From: Ornithinimicrobium sp. CNJ-824 | GTDB lineage: Bacteria; Actinomycetota; Actinomycetes; Actinomycetales; Dermatophilaceae | Direction of reading: 5' to 3' | Assembly (NCBI RefSeq): GCF_001942405.1 | Contig: NZ_MKKA01000007.1 | Span: forward strand, 1 to 64,000 | Length of the DNA: 64,000 nt | Shown: piece by piece, positions 1 through 7,644 of the stretch | Position numbering within the stretch: position 1 is the stretch's first letter | Layout of the letters: the number at the start of each line of letters is the position of its first letter | The notes under the pieces: model-generated | Seen by the model: only the letters and a program-made list of their open reading frames with translations | Databases searched by the model: none | What the model was told of the DNA's origin: nothing | Position numbers and translations under genes: made by a program

Positions 1-411
1 GCCGGGCTGGTCCTGCCGTCCAGCGCCATTCCCTACTTCGGGCTCATCCCCCTGGCGCTCGGTATCTGGGCGGCGTGGCAGGCATGGCGAGGCGACGGTG
101 ACGACGACGACGAGAAGGTCGAGGGCAAGAAGGTCGGCATCTTGACTGTCGCCGCGGTCACCTTCGCCAACGGCGGAGACAACATCGGCGTCTACGTCCC
201 GGTGTTCCTGAACGTCAGCACGGCAACCGTGGTCATCTTCTGCGTCGTGTTCCTGCTGCTCGTCGGCGTCCTGGTCCTCCTCGCCAGGTATGTCGCCACC
301 CGCAGGCCTATCGCCGAGGTGCTTGAGCGGTGGGAACACGTGCTCTTCCCAATCGTCCTGATCGGCCTCGGCATAGCCATCCTCGTCAGCGGCGGCGCAT
401 TCGGACTCTGA
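1..411 (+). CDS. CadD-family cadmium resistance transporter, C-terminal part (5' end outside window)
   Basis: The reading frame is open from base 1 and ends at TGA 409-411, so the N-terminus is missing. The visible 136 residues hold about four hydrophobic segments, an Asp-rich loop (GDGDDDDEK) and the segment TFANGGDNIGVYVPVF, which I recognise as the conserved helix of CadD-type cadmium resistance membrane proteins. Family knowledge: these are small inner-membrane proteins that export or exclude Cd2+, usually next to an ArsR/CadC-type repressor. No regulator lies downstream, so any partner would be to the left, outside the window. It is probably cargo of the integrated element whose integrase lies at 6260-7384. 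Confidence 0.85.
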   Translation, partial: AGLVLPSSAIPYFGLIPLALGIWAAWQAWRGDGDDDDEKVEGKKVGILTVAAVTFANGGDNIGVYVPVFLNVSTATVVIFCVVFLLLVGVLVLLARYVATRRPIAEVLERWEHVLFPIVLIGLGIAILVSGGAFGL

Positions 412-539
412 CAACCCGCACCCTACGAAGCGCCAAGCGGCGGAGCGTGACGCCTCCCATTCCGAGGCCTGCCCTGCGGGGCACCGCATGCTTCCGACCA
501 GCTATAGCGACTGGTTCGAATAGGGCTGTCCACCAGTAA

Positions 540-547
540 GATATATC
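540..547. promoter_or_regulatory. A/T-rich palindrome GATATATC, possible operator
   Basis: A perfect 8-bp palindrome in an A/T-rich patch (aagatatatcgtt) stands out in otherwise GC-rich DNA. It lies 47 bases upstream of the zinc-finger gene at 595. It could be a repressor site or a -10 region, but nothing shows which protein would use it. Confidence 0.25.
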
Positions 548-594
548 GTTGGCACGATCACAGTCCCTACCGCGGCGGCCCGTCGGAGGCGCTC

Positions 595-1053
595 ATGGAG
601 ACCACGAACAGCGGCGCCCCCAGGGGTGGGGGCGCTCACACCGCTCATCGCAAACCGGGGCAGACGATCCTGTGCGGCTGGTGCGAGACAGAGGTGCCGG
701 TGCCACCTCGGGGACGCGTCCCGAAGTGGTGCTCCAGCTCCTGCCGCCATCGCGCCTGGGAGCAACGCCGTGCGGCTGACGCCGGTCTTGCTGCGGTTGA
801 AGTGGTCGACCGCGTGGTCGAGGTCGTGCGAGTTGAGAGGGTCGTCGAGGAGAGGCGGGTGCAGGTGGCCGTGTCGCGGACGCCTCGGTCCGCCAGGGAG
901 TGGGTCGACGTGTTGAACCGGCTCGAATGGGCGCTCGGAAGCAACCGCATGGACCTCGAGGATCTAGCCGAGATCGAACCGTCTCTGGCCCGGGTGGTCG
1001 CTGCCTACCACGCACGCAACGACAGGCTCCACCGTCGCCAGGGCCGTTGGTAG
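595..1053 (+). CDS. Small zinc-finger protein, function unknown
   Basis: This 152-residue protein has a Cys-x2-Cys (C27, C30) and a Cys-x3-Cys (C46, C50) pair followed by a basic stretch, CSSSCRHRAWEQRR, which looks like a small structural zinc ribbon with a nucleic-acid-binding tail. The C-terminal half (about 70-150) is charged and helical. The start is supported by GGAGG at 585-589, five bases before ATG. Proteins with this cysteine pattern are common as hypothetical genes on actinobacterial mobile elements, from memory. No catalytic motif is seen; a role in element regulation is only a guess. Confidence 0.6.
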   Translation: METTNSGAPRGGGAHTAHRKPGQTILCGWCETEVPVPPRGRVPKWCSSSCRHRAWEQRRAADAGLAAVEVVDRVVEVVRVERVVEERRVQVAVSRTPRSAREWVDVLNRLEWALGSNRMDLEDLAEIEPSLARVVAAYHARNDRLHRRQGRW

Positions 1054-1427
1054 CTTGCCTCCCCCGGCATTGAACCGAGAGAGCATGATGGCTTCCGTTA
1101 GGACTGCCCGGCCACCTCGCGTCGTCCTGGACGTGGCTCGCACTCGCGCGCCGGTCATGGCCTGAGCCGGTTCGCCGCCGACCCGTAGACGGCGACTGCG
1201 TGCCAGCAACTCGCCCGAGACCCACCGCCGCTCTCCCGTGGTGCGAGTGGCTTCGGCAGGGCGTTCCCGAGTAGGCGGCCGTTGCCCGATCGCCCATGGA
1301 AATGTGCGTAGACGGCGCGTTACCGTACCCGGGAACGCTCATCACGTATCCTGAGCCGAGATCGCAGGCAGGAGCAGATGGGGAACTGGATGCACACCGG
1401 CTCCTCGCGCGGCGCCCGGAGCCACTC
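1054..1427. other. Intergenic region, no convincing gene
   Basis: These 374 bases separate the zinc-finger gene from the cassette starting at 1428. A 26-codon ORF begins near 1089 but has no good ribosome site and no recognisable product. The frame of the next gene is open back to 1296, but its best start is 1428. The promoter of the downstream cassette probably lies here; I cannot place it. Confidence 0.4.
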
Positions 1428-2081
1428 ATGAGGACGTATACAGCCGACGAAGAGTGGCCGCGCCATGACAAGAAGCACTGGCGTGACGCGTTTGAGCACG
1501 CCCAGGCCGTGGGATGGTTCCTCGACCACATAGACGCCGCCCACCGGTTCGGCACCCTCAGATGCCCTTACGGCTGTCACAACGTCAAGGTCGACCACAC
1601 AGCCGTCGGCGGTGACATGTTCGCCGCCAGCCTACCCAACAAGATCAGAGCCTGTCAGAAGGCGAACGGGCTCGACCCAACCTCCATAAAGCTCGCCGAA
1701 GCCACCCGGCTGATGGACACCGCAGAGGCCCTCATCGACCGGATCGAAGAGGGCCTGACGAGCGTGTGGAGCAAGCAGTGCGCTACCGAAGAACTCGACC
1801 GGATATGCCTGCAGATCGAGACAGCCGACACCACCCTCCAGGACGAGGTGCTAGCGCGTGCCATCGCCGCGGAGGACTCTGCGACAGAGGTTGAAGACCT
1901 CCAGCAGTGGAGCGATGAAGCTGAGTCTCACGCGGACGAGGCCGAAGGGGTCCTGAAGAAGGTCTCCCGACAGACGGTCACTCGACCGCTTCGAGGTCGT
2001 CTGGACGGCTTGCGGGACCGACTCGCGAACGTCTGCAAGCAGCTTGACGCGCTCGATGGGAACGGAACGACCCCGTTGTGA
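1428..2081 (+). CDS. Hypothetical protein with HicA-like N-terminus and helical C-terminus, first gene of the cassette
   Basis: I chose ATG 1428 because GGAG lies six bases upstream; the open frame extends back to 1296 without a good start. The product is about 217 residues. Residues about 10-75 contain a Trp-rich helix (KHWRDAFEHAQAVGW), a strand, RFGTLRCPYGCHNVKV and a closing NKIRAC. I recall this arrangement from many small actinobacterial proteins; its helix-strand-strand-helix order resembles HicA/dsRBD-type RNA-binding folds. The rest (80-217) is acidic and strongly helical, probably coiled coil. It is followed 49 bases later by a helix-turn-helix gene with a strong ribosome site. A toxin role is inferred from context and fold impression, not shown. 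Confidence 0.5.
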   Translation: MRTYTADEEWPRHDKKHWRDAFEHAQAVGWFLDHIDAAHRFGTLRCPYGCHNVKVDHTAVGGDMFAASLPNKIRACQKANGLDPTSIKLAEATRLMDTAEALIDRIEEGLTSVWSKQCATEELDRICLQIETADTTLQDEVLARAIAAEDSATEVEDLQQWSDEAESHADEAEGVLKKVSRQTVTRPLRGRLDGLRDRLANVCKQLDALDGNGTTPL

Positions 2082-2130
2082 AGTTCCAACACTGTGCCGT
2101 AGTCTCGTCTCCAGGAAGGTAGGAGGGACC

Positions 2131-2826
2131 ATGCTCTACAAGGTCGTGCTCCGGCTCGCAGGCGTGGACCTGCGAGCCCCACAAGATTGGGAAGTGTTTG
2201 GCGAAGGCACCAAAGACGTGCACCTGGAGGCCGACGGCCCCCTCAGCCTCGCGACCCTATACGCGGAGTCCGCGCAGGAGGTGATGGCTCGCGCGGCCGG
2301 CTTCGCTGCGCTCCTAAAGGTGCAGGCCAGCCGAGCCTCCGTGGCCGGCGTCCACGACGAGCTCGCCTCTGTCGCGACGATCGCCAGCCGGGTTGGGCTT
2401 GGGCCGGAAGCCGTGCGTCTGTGGGTGCAGGGAGAGCGTCGCGGAGAAGCCTTCCCGCGGCCAGTACAGATCGTCGGTACTGGGGCCAAGCCGCAGCAGC
2501 TGTTCTCCTGGCGTGAGGTCTTGGACTGGGTGCGGGAGAACGTCGGGTGCGACCCGGAGCAGGGTGTCGCCTACCTGTCCGCGTCCCAACTCGCTGAGCT
2601 GGGTCACCAGGTTCTCGTTACGCCGTCCGCCGATCCACTTGGCGTTGTGGCTACGTGCTACACCTCCTGGTCCGCAGTGATTCACAAGCAGGCACCGATG
2701 CGGCTTCCGGAAGTGTCTTCCTCTATCCACTACAAGAGCCCGTCTCATATCATCAGTGCAACTTTCGGCCGGAACCCCCTGGGGTCGTTCGATTTGAACG
2801 CGAGGGACCGTGAGCGCTCTTCCTGA
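2131..2826 (+). CDS. Helix-turn-helix protein with C-terminal extension, possible antitoxin of the cassette
   Basis: ATG 2131 has a strong AGGAGG at 2121-2126. The 231-residue product has an N-terminal alpha/beta part (1-75), then a HTH (about 80-105; ASVATIASRVGLGPEAVRLW) followed by a GERRGEAFPRP loop and SWREVLDWV, a MerR/AlpA-like pattern. I recall this protein type as the usual partner of genes like the one at 1428. Residues about 163-231 form an extra tail beyond the normal end, with hydrophobic and aromatic residues. In toxin-antitoxin-chaperone systems the antitoxin carries a comparable tail recognised by the SecB-like chaperone; here that is inference. Its last 17 bases overlap the SecB-like gene. 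Confidence 0.55.
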   Translation: MLYKVVLRLAGVDLRAPQDWEVFGEGTKDVHLEADGPLSLATLYAESAQEVMARAAGFAALLKVQASRASVAGVHDELASVATIASRVGLGPEAVRLWVQGERRGEAFPRPVQIVGTGAKPQQLFSWREVLDWVRENVGCDPEQGVAYLSASQLAELGHQVLVTPSADPLGVVATCYTSWSAVIHKQAPMRLPEVSSSIHYKSPSHIISATFGRNPLGSFDLNARDRERSS

Positions 2827-3268
2827 CGGTGCGGACGAACGGTATTTGGCTTTTGTCGCCGGCGTCGAGGTCCAGTGGATCGAGGTCGTCCTTCTCCATG
2901 CGGAGAAGCAAAGCGTGAACGCTTCTAACGACGTCGAGGTGGATATCGGCGGTGGTAACGCTCTCGCCGAGGATCACTTCTTGAGTCGCTTCGAGGCCAA
3001 AGCATCTGTCACCGATGAAGATGGGGATGACGTAGCCCAGCTCCAGGTGGCGCTCATCATCAAGTTCTCATCCGAGACGGCCCCAGAAGAGGATTTGGTC
3101 GAGCGGTTTTCGCGCAGCACCGGCGTGATGATGGCGACCCCGTACCTGCGGGAGAACCTCTCGTCCCTGGCGCGCCGGACGAACGTGGAGGGCGTGCTCC
3201 TGCCCCTAGTGAGGATGCAGGGTGGCGTGGTCCAGGGCGACGGGGAAGCAGCTCCGACGCGGGAGTGA
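2810..3268 (+). CDS. SecB-like chaperone, third gene of the cassette
   Basis: This 152-residue protein has the organisation of SecB: alternating beta strands in the middle (about 57-90), then EEDLVERF (93-100), TPYLREN (110-116) and VLLPLV (129-134). SecB and the mycobacterial chaperone Rv1957 share the motif of a helix ending in Pro-Tyr-x-Arg-Glu followed by a Leu-Pro strand. Actinobacteria generally lack housekeeping SecB, and their SecB-like proteins are typically chaperones of toxin-antitoxin loci. GTG 2810 lies inside the end of the HTH gene, implying translational coupling. The assignment rests on motif recognition alone; an alternative is an unrelated beta-rich element protein. Confidence 0.55.
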   Translation: MSALPDGADERYLAFVAGVEVQWIEVVLLHAEKQSVNASNDVEVDIGGGNALAEDHFLSRFEAKASVTDEDGDDVAQLQVALIIKFSSETAPEEDLVERFSRSTGVMMATPYLRENLSSLARRTNVEGVLLPLVRMQGGVVQGDGEAAPTRE

Positions 3269-3335
3269 TCAATGCCGATGTCCTCGGACGCACCACGCTC
3301 CTCGAGCAAGAATGCTCCGCCGTACTCTTGGCGCC

Positions 3336-3743
3336 ATGAGGTACGACCAGACCTACGACCACGTCCTCGATCTCCAAGAGACCGCCTACCTGTCGGGGAT
3401 GGCGACGCGCGGCGTTCGCGTCTACGCGGGCGGCGACCTGTACGCCAGCGGAGTCATCAGCGATGGAGTTGTCGTCGATGTCGGAGGTCGCGCTAGCCTC
3501 AGCGGCCTTCTCTCAGGCCCATCTGTCGTTCGAGGAGTGCTAGACGTCAGCGGCAAGGTCGATGGACCCATTCGTATCGAGGAGGATGGCATGGTGATCT
3601 TCGCCGTTGGCTGCATGTGGAACGGACGCATTCTCCAGCCGGACGGTCGGTGGGCGACTCCCACCGAACCCGTCACCGTGATGATCGACGACAGCACGCC
3701 GCGCTACCGCATGGATGCTGGCGGTGAACTGACTCTGCTCTGA
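3336..3743 (+). CDS. Bactofilin-like beta-helix protein
   Basis: This 135-residue protein has short repeating units of the type Gly-Asp-Leu-x-x-Ser-Gly-x-Ile (GGDLYASGVISDGVVVDVGG, then ASLSGLL, VLDVSGKVDGPI), which suggest a right-handed beta-helix as in bactofilins/polymer-forming proteins. There is no signal peptide or membrane segment. The ATG at 3336 starts right before MRYDQTYDHV; the frame is open further upstream, but that part overlaps the SecB-like gene and looks non-coding. It lies 67 bases after the cassette. Its role is unknown. Confidence 0.5.
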   Translation: MRYDQTYDHVLDLQETAYLSGMATRGVRVYAGGDLYASGVISDGVVVDVGGRASLSGLLSGPSVVRGVLDVSGKVDGPIRIEEDGMVIFAVGCMWNGRILQPDGRWATPTEPVTVMIDDSTPRYRMDAGGELTLL

Positions 3744-3929
3744 CTGACTTGGTCCTGGTCCACGGGCGGGTGCTCTCCCAAGACCCATGGCAGCCGCTCC
3801 ACCAACTCACGCCCTGCTCCGCGCCTCATTCAGGACACCGCGTCGTGGCTGGCCGCGTACGAAATGGCCTAGTCTTGTCCACGGCGCCAAGCAGGCGGCC
3901 TTGGTAACCACCCCGAGCGAAGTTGAGCA

Positions 3930-6110
3930 ATGAAAAGACTCTCTGTCGACCTCAAAAATTGCCATGGAATCCGCGACTTGAGCGCCTCCTTCAAGTTCAA
4001 GAGTGGCAACTCTGCGGCCGTTTATGCACCGAACGGAACTATGAAGACCTCGTTCGCGCGCACGCTGGCAGATCTCGCAAAGGGCGTCGAGACGAGGGAC
4101 CGCATGTTCCCTGAGCGCACGACCGCCAGGAGTATCGTCGATGAAGACGGCGAAGAACTTCGGGGAGAGGATGTCGTCGTCGTGCTTTCCTACGACGAGG
4201 AGCTTGGGCCGACGGAATCTACGTCGGTTCTGCTGGTGAACCCAGAATTGCGTAAGGAGTACGAGGCGCTCCAGCGTGAACTCATCGAGGCGCGGGACGA
4301 ATTGATCATCGCTCTCAAGGAGCAGTCGCAGACTAGACAAGATATTGTCGCAGTTGTCTCCCGCGTCTTTACTCAGCAGGAAGACAACTTCTTCACCGCA
4401 ATGGTCCGCCTCAGCTATGAGATCGAGGCTCAAGAAGAGACGCCCTTTGCCAGCGTTCCATACGACGTTCTGTTCAACAGCAAGGTGCAGCCGATACTGC
4501 GCCAACAGGCCATCCAGGCTGCGCTGGCTGACTACGTGACTCGATTGAACGAACTGCTGGACGAGTCGGCGTTCTTCAGCAGGGAGTCCTTTAATTTCTA
4601 CAACGCGGCAAATGTGACCAAAAGCCTGGGGGACAACGGTTTCTTTGCAGCACGACACTCCATCTTGCTTCAAGGGCAGGACGAGGATCCTAAAGAAATC
4701 ACGAGCAAGGCCGACCTGGATGCCCTCATTGCGGACGAAAGGAAGCGCATCACCGATGATGAGACGCTGCGTAAGAAACTCGATGCAGTCGAGAAAGCCC
4801 TCAACAAGAACGTCGACACCCGCGCATTCTTCGATTACATCGCCGAGCACGTTGAACTGCTTCCAGAGTTCAGCAATGTGGACTTGTTCGAACAGAACGT
4901 TTGGAAGTCGTACATTAAGGCACACGAGGCCCTGTACGATCGCGTAGTCAACTGTTATAAGGATACAGAGAAACGCAAGAAGGCGATCGAACAACAGGCT
5001 GCAGCGGAGAGTACGCAATGGGAACGGGTTATCGACATCTTCAACGATCGGTTCTTTGTACCCTTCCGGCTAATTGCAACCAACCGCGATCGAGTGGTCC
5101 TCGGGCAGGAGAACTTGCTTAAGCTCGGCTTCGAGTTCGAGGACGGTTCCGAGAGGACTGCCGTGGAGCGTGGAGAACTGCTCGAAATCTTAAGCAACGG
5201 GGAGAAGAAGGCGTTGTACATCCTCAACGTGCTGTTCGAAGTCGAGACCAGGAAGGCGTCGGACCGCGAGACTCTGTTTGTTATCGACGATATCGCCGAC
5301 TCTTTTGACTACAAGAACAAGTACGCCATCATCCAGTATCTGAAGGAGATGTCTGAGCAGCCGAACTTCAGGATGATCCTTCTCACTCACAACTTCGACT
5401 TCTTCCGCACGCTGGAGAGTCGCGGCGTCGTCGGGTATGACCGGTGCTTCATGGCGCAGAAGGGTGAGTCTAAGGTCGTCTTGGGCCAAGCCGCGGGTGT
5501 CAGGAACCCGTTCATTAACGACTTCAAGCGGAATTTCTATGCGGACGGCATGAAGCGGGTTGCCTGCATCCCGTTTATCCGCAACATCCTGGAGTACACG
5601 AAGGGCGAGAGCGACCCACACTACTTGAAACTCACTTCGCTTCTTCATTGGAAGAGCGACACGTCGTCGATCACACAGGGTGACTTGGACATAATTTTCG
5701 CGGAAACTTTTGGCCTTGTGGGCTCGTGGCCCCAGTCCTCGGAGCCGGTTATTGATCTTATAGTCGGCGAGGCAAACAGGGCAGTTACTGCGGACGAAGG
5801 GGCGAACTTTGAGAACAAGATCGTCTTGTCCATCGCCATCCGCTTGCTGTCCGAGAGCCACATGGTCATGGAGCTGGCGGACCCGTCCTTCACCGATAAC
5901 ATCCAAGCCAACCAATCTCAGGCCCTCTTCAAGGCGTACAAGAACCGCGGCCAAGGTACTGCCGAGTCCCGCGACCTGCTTGGAGGCGTGGTGCTCATGA
6001 CGCCCGAGAACATCCATGTGAACTCGTTCATGTATGAGCCCATTATCGATATGTCGGACGCCCACTTGAGAAGGCTCTACACCGATGTGTTGCAACTGAC
6101 CGGACCGTAA
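3930..6110 (+). CDS. AAA/ABC-type ATPase of the RloC/PrrC-like (AAA_13) group, probable anti-phage protein
   Basis: The 726-residue product starts with an SMC/ABC-like nucleotide-binding part. Its Walker A is atypical: YAPNGTMKTS (32-41), with Met where the Gly before Lys39 is expected. A charged, mostly helical middle (about 100-400) is followed by the ABC-like signature SNGEKKAL (422-429), Walker B FVIDDIAD (Asp453, Asp454) and an H-loop LLTHNFDFF (His487). The C-terminal 240 residues contain IAIRLLSESH (Arg638, His644), matching the loose R-x5-H spacing of HEPN nucleases, and NSFMYEPIIDMS, which I recall from related AAA proteins. Codon use is richer in A/T than its neighbours, indicating recent transfer. 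PrrC/RloC relatives cut tRNA after phage attack; nuclease activity here is inference. Confidence 0.7.
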   Translation: MKRLSVDLKNCHGIRDLSASFKFKSGNSAAVYAPNGTMKTSFARTLADLAKGVETRDRMFPERTTARSIVDEDGEELRGEDVVVVLSYDEELGPTESTSVLLVNPELRKEYEALQRELIEARDELIIALKEQSQTRQDIVAVVSRVFTQQEDNFFTAMVRLSYEIEAQEETPFASVPYDVLFNSKVQPILRQQAIQAALADYVTRLNELLDESAFFSRESFNFYNAANVTKSLGDNGFFAARHSILLQGQDEDPKEITSKADLDALIADERKRITDDETLRKKLDAVEKALNKNVDTRAFFDYIAEHVELLPEFSNVDLFEQNVWKSYIKAHEALYDRVVNCYKDTEKRKKAIEQQAAAESTQWERVIDIFNDRFFVPFRLIATNRDRVVLGQENLLKLGFEFEDGSERTAVERGELLEILSNGEKKALYILNVLFEVETRKASDRETLFVIDDIADSFDYKNKYAIIQYLKEMSEQPNFRMILLTHNFDFFRTLESRGVVGYDRCFMAQKGESKVVLGQAAGVRNPFINDFKRNFYADGMKRVACIPFIRNILEYTKGESDPHYLKLTSLLHWKSDTSSITQGDLDIIFAETFGLVGSWPQSSEPVIDLIVGEANRAVTADEGANFENKIVLSIAIRLLSESHMVMELADPSFTDNIQANQSQALFKAYKNRGQGTAESRDLLGGVVLMTPENIHVNSFMYEPIIDMSDAHLRRLYTDVLQLTGP

Positions 6111-6197
6111 CGGCACGCCCCCTCGCAGCGAGTTCGATGCGTTCTTGAGGCTCGCCCTCGGGAGAAGCTTCTGCGACACACGCGATCCGTACAACCG

Positions 6198-6220
6198 GAC
6201 ATGGGCGTAAGCGCCATGTC
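6198..6220. terminator. Hairpin between convergent genes, possible terminator
   Basis: Arms GACATGG and CCATGTC pair perfectly around a short GCGTAAGCG centre. It lies between the end of the AAA ATPase gene (6110) and the end of the integrase gene (6260). A T-run (gtgtttttt) lies nearby at about 6252-6260. It could stop transcription from the ATPase side. Confidence 0.4.
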
Positions 6221-6259
6221 ACGCCCCGCCCTGCTCGCCACCTTGCCAGCGGTGTTTTT

Positions 6260-7384
6260 TCACTCATCTTTTGGACGGGCGAGGTCGGAGAGTCTCGCGG
6301 CGATCTCCGCGTCTCGGCCCTGAGCGGCGTGCTGGTAGCGCAGCGCGGCGGCGACGGTCGAGTGGCCGAGCCGCGCCTGTAGTTCGGCGAGCGTGGCGCC
6401 GGTCATGGCGGCCATGGTCGCGCCCGTGTGCCGCAGGTCGTGGATCCTGAGGTCCTCGCGCCCGGCGGCGTCTCGGGCCTTGCGCCATGCCGTGCGCAGC
6501 ACAGTCGGCTGCATGTGGCGCTCGTGGTCGCGCATGGACGGGAACAGCAGTGCATCCGCTCCCGGGCGCACGTGCTTCTCCAGGTGCCGCTCCAGGGCGG
6601 GGACGATGTGCGGCGGCACGCTCACCTCACGGGTGCCGGCAGCCGATTTCGGGGTGCCGACGATCGGCTGGCCTCGGACCCATGAGACGGCCCGGGTCAC
6701 TTTGACGACGCCGCGGGTCAGGTCGAGGTCGCACCTGCGAAGCTCGAGGACCTCCCCCACCCGCAGCGCGCACCAGGCGCAGAGCAAGACGAGGGCGCCG
6801 AGCTGGTCCGGCATCTCCTTCACGAGCACGTCCAGCTCAGTGAGCGTCGCCGGACGGATCTCCTTCTTGGTCGGCGGGTTCGAGGCGGCGCGGACGCGGC
6901 ACGGGTTGCTGGCGAGGAGCTCGTCGGTGACCGCGGTGGTGAGGATGGCTCTCAGGAGTGCGTAGGCGCGGGCGTTGACCGTCGGGTGGTCCGGCGACAG
7001 GCCTGCCCACCACCGGCGTACGAGGGCCGGCGTGAGGTCCGAGACGAGCAGCTCGCCGAACTCCGGCTCGAGGTAGCGCCGCAGCAGGTGCTCGTAGCCT
7101 TCGCGGGTCCGCGGCTTGAGGGACCGGTCGGCGAGCCACTGACGAGCAAACTCGGCGAACGTCGGTGGTGCCAGGCGCTCGGCCAACTCCGCCCGCCGCC
7201 TCGGGGCCAACCAGTCGTCGCGGCTCGCCAGCGCGCGCTCGTGGACCAGCCACGCTTCAGCGTCAGCCTTCGAAGCGAAGGTGTGCGGAGCGGTGTGCCG
7301 CCCCAGATCCGGACCGGTGTAGCTGGCCTGCCACCGCTTCGACGGCAGCCGCCGCAGTGCCCCGAAGCCTCGTCTCGTTGCCAT
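6260..7384 (-). CDS. int: Tyrosine-type site-specific integrase
   Basis: The 374-residue product catalyses integration and excision of the element at the adjacent tRNA gene. An N-terminal AP2-like arm-binding part (about 1-50, RRLPSKRWQASY) is followed by a core-binding SAM-like domain (about 70-160) and a C-terminal catalytic domain with ALRVGE (catalytic Arg), IHDLRHTGAT (His-x2-Arg), LGHS and the closing Tyr in LRYQHA. ATG at 7384 is preferred over upstream in-frame starts because GGGGAG lies just upstream. The gene begins 141 bases from the 3' end of tRNA-Thr, the standard layout for a tRNA-targeted integrative element, so the island extends leftward. Confidence 0.95.
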   Translation of the reverse strand: MATRRGFGALRRLPSKRWQASYTGPDLGRHTAPHTFASKADAEAWLVHERALASRDDWLAPRRRAELAERLAPPTFAEFARQWLADRSLKPRTREGYEHLLRRYLEPEFGELLVSDLTPALVRRWWAGLSPDHPTVNARAYALLRAILTTAVTDELLASNPCRVRAASNPPTKKEIRPATLTELDVLVKEMPDQLGALVLLCAWCALRVGEVLELRRCDLDLTRGVVKVTRAVSWVRGQPIVGTPKSAAGTREVSVPPHIVPALERHLEKHVRPGADALLFPSMRDHERHMQPTVLRTAWRKARDAAGREDLRIHDLRHTGATMAAMTGATLAELQARLGHSTVAAALRYQHAAQGRDAEIAARLSDLARPKDE

Positions 7385-7399
7385 CCCGCTCCCCATTTC

Positions 7400-7418
7400 G
7401 TGCAACATACGTGCAACA
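7400..7418. repeat. Tandem CGTGCAACA repeats, possible integrase arm sites
   Basis: CGTGCAACA occurs at 7400-7408 and 7410-7418, ten bases apart, about one helical turn. They lie between the integrase start and the tRNA. Direct repeats in this place often are arm-type binding sites of tyrosine integrases. They may also overlap the int promoter. Confidence 0.4.
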
Positions 7419-7488
7419 AGGGTGCCACTTCGTGCCCACTTCTGACAACGTGTGACCACGTCAACTCAGGGCCTATTTACCGCGTTTG

Positions 7489-7520
7489 CGCTGGTCAGAG
7501 GGGTGAAATCGCTGGTCAGA
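7489..7520. repeat. Paired CGCTGGTCAGA repeats next to the tRNA, possible integrase/excisionase sites
   Basis: The 11-mer CGCTGGTCAGA occurs at 7489-7499 and 7510-7520, 21 bases apart (two helical turns), immediately beside the 3' end of the tRNA-Thr gene. Spacing and position suggest integrase or excisionase binding. Confidence 0.4.
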
Positions 7521-7525
7521 CTAAG

Positions 7526-7598
7526 AGCTGGCGAAGGGACTCGAACCCTCAACCACCTGTTTACAAGACAGGTGCGCTACCAATTGCGCCACGCCAGC
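7526..7598 (-). tRNA. tRNA-Thr (anticodon TGT)
   Basis: Read on the minus strand, a 73-base cloverleaf forms: acceptor GCTGGCG/CGCCAGC, D-arm GCGC-AATTGGTA-GCGC, anticodon arm CCTGT-CTTGTAA-ACAGG with anticodon TGT (reads ACA), and T-arm GAGGG-TTCGAGT-CCCTT. CCA is not encoded. Its 3' end faces the integrase gene and is the presumed attachment site; the integrated element restores the tRNA 3' end. Confidence 0.95.
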
Positions 7599-7644
7599 CG
7601 GGCCGGGAGCACCCGGCCGACCGTCGATGCTACCTGGCCGTCGC

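Noticed and set aside
510-522. GGTTCGAAT resembling a tRNA T-loop, as a possible left attachment site
   Set aside because: It does not match the tRNA-Thr 3' end beyond the general T-loop consensus, and no other tRNA arm is present.
1089-1169. 26-codon ORF with ATGATG start
   Set aside because: No good ribosome site and no recognisable product.
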